DNA of 18,118 nt, taken from the NCBI GenBank assembly GCA_046302715.1, contig JBKCHQ010000144.1:1-18118 (forward strand). The letters are read 5' to 3'. The notes beneath the pieces were generated by a model that saw only the letters and a list, made by a program, of their open reading frames with translations, was not told the origin of the DNA and did no database searches. The stretch's first letter is position 1. Each line of letters opens with the position of its first letter. This stretch comes from CAMCXT01 sp046302715 (lineage in GTDB: Bacteria > Bacteroidota > Bacteroidia > M30B66). This document shows, piece by piece, positions 14,371-18,118 of this stretch. The position numbers and the translations under genes were made by a program.

Positions 14371-15018
14371 ATGAAAAGCACTTTAATCTCCATCATAATC
14401 TCGTTAGCTTTTTCAACTTTATATTCTCAATCTGTAACTATTGGTACGCAAGTATGGATGGCAGAAAATCTTAATGTAGAAAAGTTTCGAAATGGAGAAA
14501 ATATACCTCTAGCTAAAACGCAGGATGAGTGGTTAGAAGCAGGCCTTAATGAACAGCCCGCTTGGTGTTATTACAATAACGACCCTGTTATTGGAGCAAA
14601 GTATGGTAAGTTGTATAATTGGTATGCGGTAAATGATCCACGCGGATTAGCTCCCGAAGGCTGGAGTATTCCTAGCAAAAATGACGTATTGACTTTAGTA
14701 AATTATTTAGGTGGAGAATTAAATGCCGGTGAAAAGCTAAAAAGTACCAGTGGCTGGTCTCAAGTAAAAGGAAAAAACTCTATAGGTTTTAACGCACTAC
14801 CTGGTGGTTGGAGAGACCATCTTGGAATTTTCGTCCATGTTGATTACACAGGTGAAACTGAGCCCGTAGATTCTTTTGGACAACATGGAGATTGGTGGCT
14901 CACTTCAGAATCGGAAGAAAATGGAGAATGTTTTTATTTGCTAAATGCAGACAATACAGTATATTTTGACAGATCTATGAAAAGCTGCGGCTTTTCTGTT
15001 CGTACAGTAAAAAAATAA
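14371..15018 (+). CDS. Secreted FISUMP-domain protein
   Basis: This 215-residue protein has a short signal peptide (residues 1-20, ending TLYSQS). The rest is one Fibrobacter succinogenes major paralogous (FISUMP) domain, seen from VTIGTQVWMAENLNVEKFRNG, YNWYAVNDPRGLAPEGWSIPS, NALPGGWRD, WWLTSES and GFSVRTVKK. The domain is related to C-type-lectin-like folds and is common in secreted Bacteroidota proteins, but its function is not known. There is no T9SS tail and no lipobox. The preceding 157 bp (14214-14370) have no other gene and no consensus promoter; CTATTTTG is the closest match to a -7 box. Downstream, 61 bp separate it from the convergent oxidoreductase. Confidence 0.88.
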   Translation: MKSTLISIIISLAFSTLYSQSVTIGTQVWMAENLNVEKFRNGENIPLAKTQDEWLEAGLNEQPAWCYYNNDPVIGAKYGKLYNWYAVNDPRGLAPEGWSIPSKNDVLTLVNYLGGELNAGEKLKSTSGWSQVKGKNSIGFNALPGGWRDHLGIFVHVDYTGETEPVDSFGQHGDWWLTSESEENGECFYLLNADNTVYFDRSMKSCGFSVRTVKK

Positions 15019-15079
15019 TGTTTATCGCTTGTATGTAAACCTTTTTGGGATGGTATTTTTCTTATTTAATTCACACACT

Positions 15080-16207
15080 TTACTCATTCATTAACTCCGC
15101 AGCTTCGTGGCCTGTTAAGCTGCCCAGGGCTATGCCCATACCGCCCATACGAACGGCACAAAAAACGTGTGGAGAAACACGCTCAACAATAGGTTTTTTA
15201 TTGCTTCCCAAACCCATGGTGCCTGCCCAACGCTGTTCTACAACGAATGGTTGTTCGGGTATGATAACGGTTTGAAGCAGATCCTCCAGATGGTGTTGTA
15301 TTGTATCGGTGGTTTCGTGCGAAACGGTAGTTTCTGTTTCGAAGGCGAGATTACGTCCTCCTCCCAAAAGAATTCGGTTACCCACATTTCTAAAATAGAG
15401 ATAACCTTCATCCATATGAAAGCTTCCTTTTACCTTTAAATTTTCGATAGGTTGGGTAATGAGCACTTGTGCTCGGGCAGGTTTTACCTCTAATTGCGGT
15501 AAAAGCTGCGATGCAAACCCATTGGTTGCTACAAGTACATTTAAAGCCTTCATAGCACCGACTGATGTTTCCAGTTCAACTCCTGAAACTGTTTCATGGA
15601 TGTGTAGCACTTGAATTCCAAAAAGAACAGCAATGTCGGCTTCTGCGGCACGGCTCAGGAGCCGCCGTATCATTTTACCGGGATTAATCTGTCCTTCGGC
15701 GCTATTTTCTATGAGATTCAAAACATTTTTAAAGCCCATTTCGTGGATGAGCCGATGGTTGTGTTTATAAACTTGTGGATTTGCGGTGATGTCAGAAAGC
15801 GCTTTGTTTAAGGGATCCATTAAGGAAAGCGCTTGTTGGTGTATTGGTGCATCGGAATGGCGAAATAATTCAAAGCCGCCCAATGCTTCATATTCGATGG
15901 CCGTATCGCCCAACATCTTCCGCAACAAACAAAGCCCTTTATAACGTTTGCAAACAAGATCGAGTGCAGCATCCCAGCCCGAATGTTCAATATCAGCGGC
16001 AATCTCGCTCAGGCTTCCAAAACATGCAAAGCCTGCATTTTTTGTGGAGGCTCCGTCAGGCAGCGTACCACGCTCCAAAACCGTAATTTTAGCATTCGGT
16101 TTTAATGATTTGAGGTGCAGGGCAGCGTTAAGCCCCACAATACCCGAGCCTATTACAATATAATCGGATGCATCCAGCCAGGTGGTACGTTCCCAATAGC
16201 TGAACAT
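15080..16207 (-). CDS. DAO-family FAD-dependent oxidoreductase
   Basis: The protein has 375 residues. The glycine/D-amino-acid oxidase fold is shown by the N-terminal Rossmann motif VIGSGIVGLNAAL (GxGxxG at 20-25) with the ribose-binding acidic residue at the end of the second strand (Glu45 in VLERG). The conserved GASTKNAGFACFGS block and the C-terminal FAD loop MGGMGIALGSLTGHEAAELM are also present. It probably oxidises an amine or amino acid. The substrate is not defined. The start ATG (16205-16207) leaves a short extension before the Rossmann strand. It follows the DUF6580 gene by 8 bp and is probably cotranscribed with it. It converges on the FISUMP gene. Confidence 0.9.
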   Translation of the reverse strand: MFSYWERTTWLDASDYIVIGSGIVGLNAALHLKSLKPNAKITVLERGTLPDGASTKNAGFACFGSLSEIAADIEHSGWDAALDLVCKRYKGLCLLRKMLGDTAIEYEALGGFELFRHSDAPIHQQALSLMDPLNKALSDITANPQVYKHNHRLIHEMGFKNVLNLIENSAEGQINPGKMIRRLLSRAAEADIAVLFGIQVLHIHETVSGVELETSVGAMKALNVLVATNGFASQLLPQLEVKPARAQVLITQPIENLKVKGSFHMDEGYLYFRNVGNRILLGGGRNLAFETETTVSHETTDTIQHHLEDLLQTVIIPEQPFVVEQRWAGTMGLGSNKKPIVERVSPHVFCAVRMGGMGIALGSLTGHEAAELMNE

Positions 16208-16215
16208 ATTTTCAA

Positions 16216-16809
16216 TTATCGTTTAACAATAATCTTTGCTGATATTTTTTTAGGAAGCAATACTTCAAGGATGCCGAAGAACAAAAATGCATACACCAAA
16301 TTGCCGGTTAAATTATAGCCAAAGTAAGGAAGTGCAGCAATAAATGTAGCCGACAGCCCCTCGGCATTTGTTGCGAAAATATCACCATTCAGCCAAACTC
16401 CAATATTGCTCATAACAAAGAAAATAACCGCAGCCGCAAGCGCATTGAACGCAAGTTTACCGGAGTAGCTTTTACTGATAAAGTTTTCGTTTTGAGGGCG
16501 CCCATTCCAGCGACCCAAAATTGTGGTGGCTATAATGGAAGCATATATAAATAACGTACCTACAGAAGTAAAATACTCATACGGGGTTGTCCATCCTGCA
16601 TTTACGAAAACGAGTGTTAAATAGTCCGACACCAGCATTGCAAGCAGCGGTACGAGGATAGAAATCCAGCGATTTCCGATAAAAGCACCACCCATTAGTG
16701 CTATCGCAGCAATGGGGGTAAAGTTTGGGTAATGCGGAATAAGACGAAAAACGGAAGCCACAAGCACGGCCCCTAAAATCAAGAGTAAGTTGGGTTTTGG
16801 GGTATTCAT
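16216..16809 (-). CDS. DUF6580 family putative transport/membrane protein
   Basis: This is a 197-residue integral membrane protein with about five hydrophobic segments, starting LLLILGAVLVASVFRLIPH and NFTPIAAIALMGGAFIGN. The RLxPHxPNFTPxAAxALxGG pattern matches the DUF6580 family, which resembles ECF transporter S components. Its ligand is unknown. The frame could start at a TTG at 16837-16839, but that codon sits beside a TACTTTTG -7 box, so the ATG at 16807-16809 is the better start. It heads a two-gene operon with the FAD oxidoreductase 8 bp downstream, which hints that the transported compound may be that enzyme's substrate; this is inference only. Confidence 0.8.
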   Translation of the reverse strand: MNTPKPNLLLILGAVLVASVFRLIPHYPNFTPIAAIALMGGAFIGNRWISILVPLLAMLVSDYLTLVFVNAGWTTPYEYFTSVGTLFIYASIIATTILGRWNGRPQNENFISKSYSGKLAFNALAAAVIFFVMSNIGVWLNGDIFATNAEGLSATFIAALPYFGYNLTGNLVYAFLFFGILEVLLPKKISAKIIVKR

Positions 16810-16827
16810 ATCAAATTTTTCGGTAAA

Positions 16828-16835
16828 CAAAAGTA
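16828..16835 (-). promoter_or_regulatory. -7 box for the DUF6580-oxidoreductase operon
   Basis: Read on the minus strand this is TACTTTTG (TAnnTTTG), ending 18 bp before the preferred ATG. No clear -33 TTTG is present upstream. A 15-bp palindrome lies about 33 bp upstream of the box. Confidence 0.5.
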
Positions 16836-16867
16836 ACAAGCTTTTCTTGTATTGGTTCTATTTTTAA

Positions 16868-16882
16868 GTGTAATTTTTACAC
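16868..16882. promoter_or_regulatory. Palindrome GTGTAA-TTT-TTACAC, possible operator
   Basis: A perfect 6-bp palindrome with a 3-bp spacer lies in the 207-bp divergent region. It is centred about 50 bp upstream of the predicted start of the DUF6580 operon and about 70 bp upstream of the TTTG of the beta-barrel gene's promoter. That is a typical place for an activator site. The cognate regulator is unknown. Confidence 0.4.
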
Positions 16883-16944
16883 ATAATTTCTTCTGTTATC
16901 AAGATACATGATGTTAGGTTTGGAAGGGAATAAAATTTTTGAAC

Positions 16945-16972
16945 TTTGTTGATAGCATTCAGTTTACATTTG
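16945..16972 (+). promoter_or_regulatory. Promoter for the outer-membrane beta-barrel gene
   Basis: TTTG (16945-16948) and TACATTTG (16965-16972), spaced 16 nt apart, fit the Bacteroidota consensus with a slightly short spacer. The leader would be about 38 nt before the ATG at 17017. Confidence 0.55.
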
Positions 16973-17016
16973 TGGCATAATTTTTTCCATTCGGCACCCG
17001 AAAAATTCGAAAAGGC

Positions 17017-17934
17017 ATGAAACGTATCTACCTAATTTTGGGTCTAATGCTCAGCATTACCACTGTGTTTTCTCAGAATAACAGCACCAAGGGTAAAAAA
17101 CAGCCCCCTAAACCACGTTCGGCAACCTATTGCGATTTGAACCTTACCATGGGCGTTCCCATGTATATGTTTTCAGAGGTGAGCAGCTCGCTCCCTTTTG
17201 GTTTTTCGCTCAACATATTACACCAACCACGTAGTTATGTACCCATTCTTTTTGGCGGGGGGATAACCTATCTCCATGCTGGAGGAAACCGCTTAACACG
17301 GACGCTTACCGCCGACATTACCGCAGGTAATGTCCTCATCGATCAAATTGTAATGCCGCTCGAGTTCAGAATCAACAACAACATTATTAACGGACATGCT
17401 ATGGTGCGTTTTCAGGGTCCCTGGAATGTGGTGAAACCGTATATTGACCTAACAGGTGGTTTTAATTATTTGTGGACCAATACAGCGGTCTATGATTTAT
17501 CTGACGAACGCTACTTTGCCGCTAACAATAATAACGACGACGGTTTAATTACCCGAAAAACACAGGTAAGCGATATTACCTGGGCTGCAGGGTTTGGAGC
17601 AGGTATGTATATCAGGCTTAATCCGGCCATGTATTTAAATCTTAATGCACACTATATGGGCGCAGGCTGGGCGCAGTATTACGACCGAAATCAAATTCAA
17701 GATTGGGACATACAATTAAATGTTTCGGGTGTGGGAGCTAATCCCGAGAGTGGAGCGTTTCAGTCGGACGATTTAAGTTTGAGCGGTATTCCTAAAAATT
17801 CGCGTACCGATATGCTGTATGCTCAGCTTGGATTAGGATTTTCGTTAGGAGGAAGGGGGAGTGCAGCAAAAACCAACCAGCCCAAAACCCAGGGCAAGGC
17901 AACACCCAAACCTAAGCCGCCCTACCGTCGCTAA
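17017..17934 (+). CDS. Predicted outer-membrane beta-barrel protein
   Basis: This 305-residue protein has a signal peptide (1-19, ending TTVFSQ) and a short basic stretch (KGKKQPPKPR). The rest is amphipathic strands rich in Gly and aromatic residues (FSLNILHQ, ILFGGGITYLHAGG, VKPYIDLTGGFNYLWTN, WAAGFGAGMYIRLNPAMYLNLNAHYMGAG, LYAQLGLGFSLGG), as in small outer-membrane barrel proteins of the porin/OmpW-like type. After the last strand is a 30-residue Lys/Pro/Gln-rich tail (TNQPKTQGKATPKPKPPYRR), which would extend into the periplasm or outside. No specific function is recognised. It is a single gene with its own promoter and converges on the partial gene at the window end. Confidence 0.75.
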   Translation: MKRIYLILGLMLSITTVFSQNNSTKGKKQPPKPRSATYCDLNLTMGVPMYMFSEVSSSLPFGFSLNILHQPRSYVPILFGGGITYLHAGGNRLTRTLTADITAGNVLIDQIVMPLEFRINNNIINGHAMVRFQGPWNVVKPYIDLTGGFNYLWTNTAVYDLSDERYFAANNNNDDGLITRKTQVSDITWAAGFGAGMYIRLNPAMYLNLNAHYMGAGWAQYYDRNQIQDWDIQLNVSGVGANPESGAFQSDDLSLSGIPKNSRTDMLYAQLGLGFSLGGRGSAAKTNQPKTQGKATPKPKPPYRR

Positions 17935-17949
17935 ACCCAAGCTTGTGAA

Positions 17950-18118
17950 TTAAAAATTCCAGTGCGGCATTCGTGCTAAAATTAGAACGAGTGCTATGGT
18001 GGTGAAGATGGCCATCTTCTTGAATTTTCCGGCATCGTCGGCTGCTTTTTTGGATAGGGTTCGCCCTGCTTGAATGCATCCAATAGCCAGCACCATGGTA
18101 AGAAAGTGCTCAACGGCA
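17950..18118 (-). CDS. Partial small integral membrane protein (3' end only)
   Basis: The last 55 codons of a minus-strand gene run off the right edge of the window; the stop TAA is at 17950-17952. The visible protein reads VEHFLTMVLAIGCIQAGRT, then a basic hydrophilic loop (SKKAADDAGKFKKM), then a second hydrophobic helix (AIFTTIALVLILAR) and the end MPHWNF. I recognise this helix-basic-loop-helix ending as that of small Bacteroidota membrane proteins sometimes annotated as cytochrome b-like or hypothetical. The conserved His after VE might suit a cofactor, but this is a guess. It is separated by 15 bp from the convergent barrel gene. Confidence 0.7.
   Translation of the reverse strand, partial: AVEHFLTMVLAIGCIQAGRTLSKKAADDAGKFKKMAIFTTIALVLILARMPHWNF

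Noticed and set aside
15019..15060. Terminator after the FISUMP gene (GTTTA ... TAAAC followed by T5)
   Set aside because: Only a 5-bp AT-rich stem with an 11-nt loop; too weak to call.
16810..16839. TTG-initiated extension of the DUF6580 protein
   Set aside because: The region contains a TACTTTTG -7 box and the ATG at 16809 gives the usual N-terminus.

Overview
This is an AT-rich chromosomal segment (GC in the low-to-mid 40s by eye) from a member of the Bacteroidota, most likely of Flavobacteriales type. The evidence is: C-terminal type IX secretion (T9SS) sorting domains on two secreted proteins; a TamL-type Omp85 lipoprotein; a FISUMP-domain protein; an HMG-CoA lyase of the short bacterial type; several TAnnTTTG promoter -7 boxes; and no Shine-Dalgarno-like leaders. 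No mobile element, CRISPR array, rRNA or tRNA was found. Most of the window is ordinary core and accessory chromosome.

Layout. Positions 1-403 are non-coding. On the minus strand, truA (GTG start, 3458) is followed after 10 bp by a large secreted parallel beta-helix protein with a T9SS tail. A 415-bp divergent gap (3459-3873) holds an AT-rich background, a near-consensus Bacteroidota promoter and a compact GC-richer block with a 28-codon ORF and RNA-like inverted repeats; this is the least explained stretch of the window. Next, on plus, comes a NYN-nuclease/cold-shock-domain fusion ending in a strong terminator. That terminator is shared with a convergent minus-strand pair, tamL followed by a CaiB/BaiF CoA transferase.

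From 8402 a plus-strand run carries a TrmH/SpoU RNA methyltransferase, pyrD, an HMG-CoA lyase that overlaps the pyrD 3' end by 29 bp, and then a secreted subtilisin-like protease with a PKD domain and T9SS tail. A FISUMP lipoprotein-like or secreted protein follows. Convergent to it is a minus-strand pair: a DUF6580 membrane protein followed by a DAO-type FAD oxidoreductase. A divergent 207-bp region then leads to a predicted outer-membrane beta-barrel protein. The window ends in the 3' part of a small membrane protein on minus.

Functional themes: envelope and secretion (TamL, barrel protein, two T9SS cargo proteins, FISUMP protein), RNA modification and RNA binding (TruA, TrmH, NYN-CSD), and small-molecule metabolism (PyrD, HMG-CoA lyase, CaiB, DAO). 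I see no multi-gene novel system. The most interesting items are the possible leader peptide or small RNA in 3576-3692, the NYN-CSD fusion it precedes, and a CaiB homologue that ends at a terminator and seems to lack the usual C-terminal tail.
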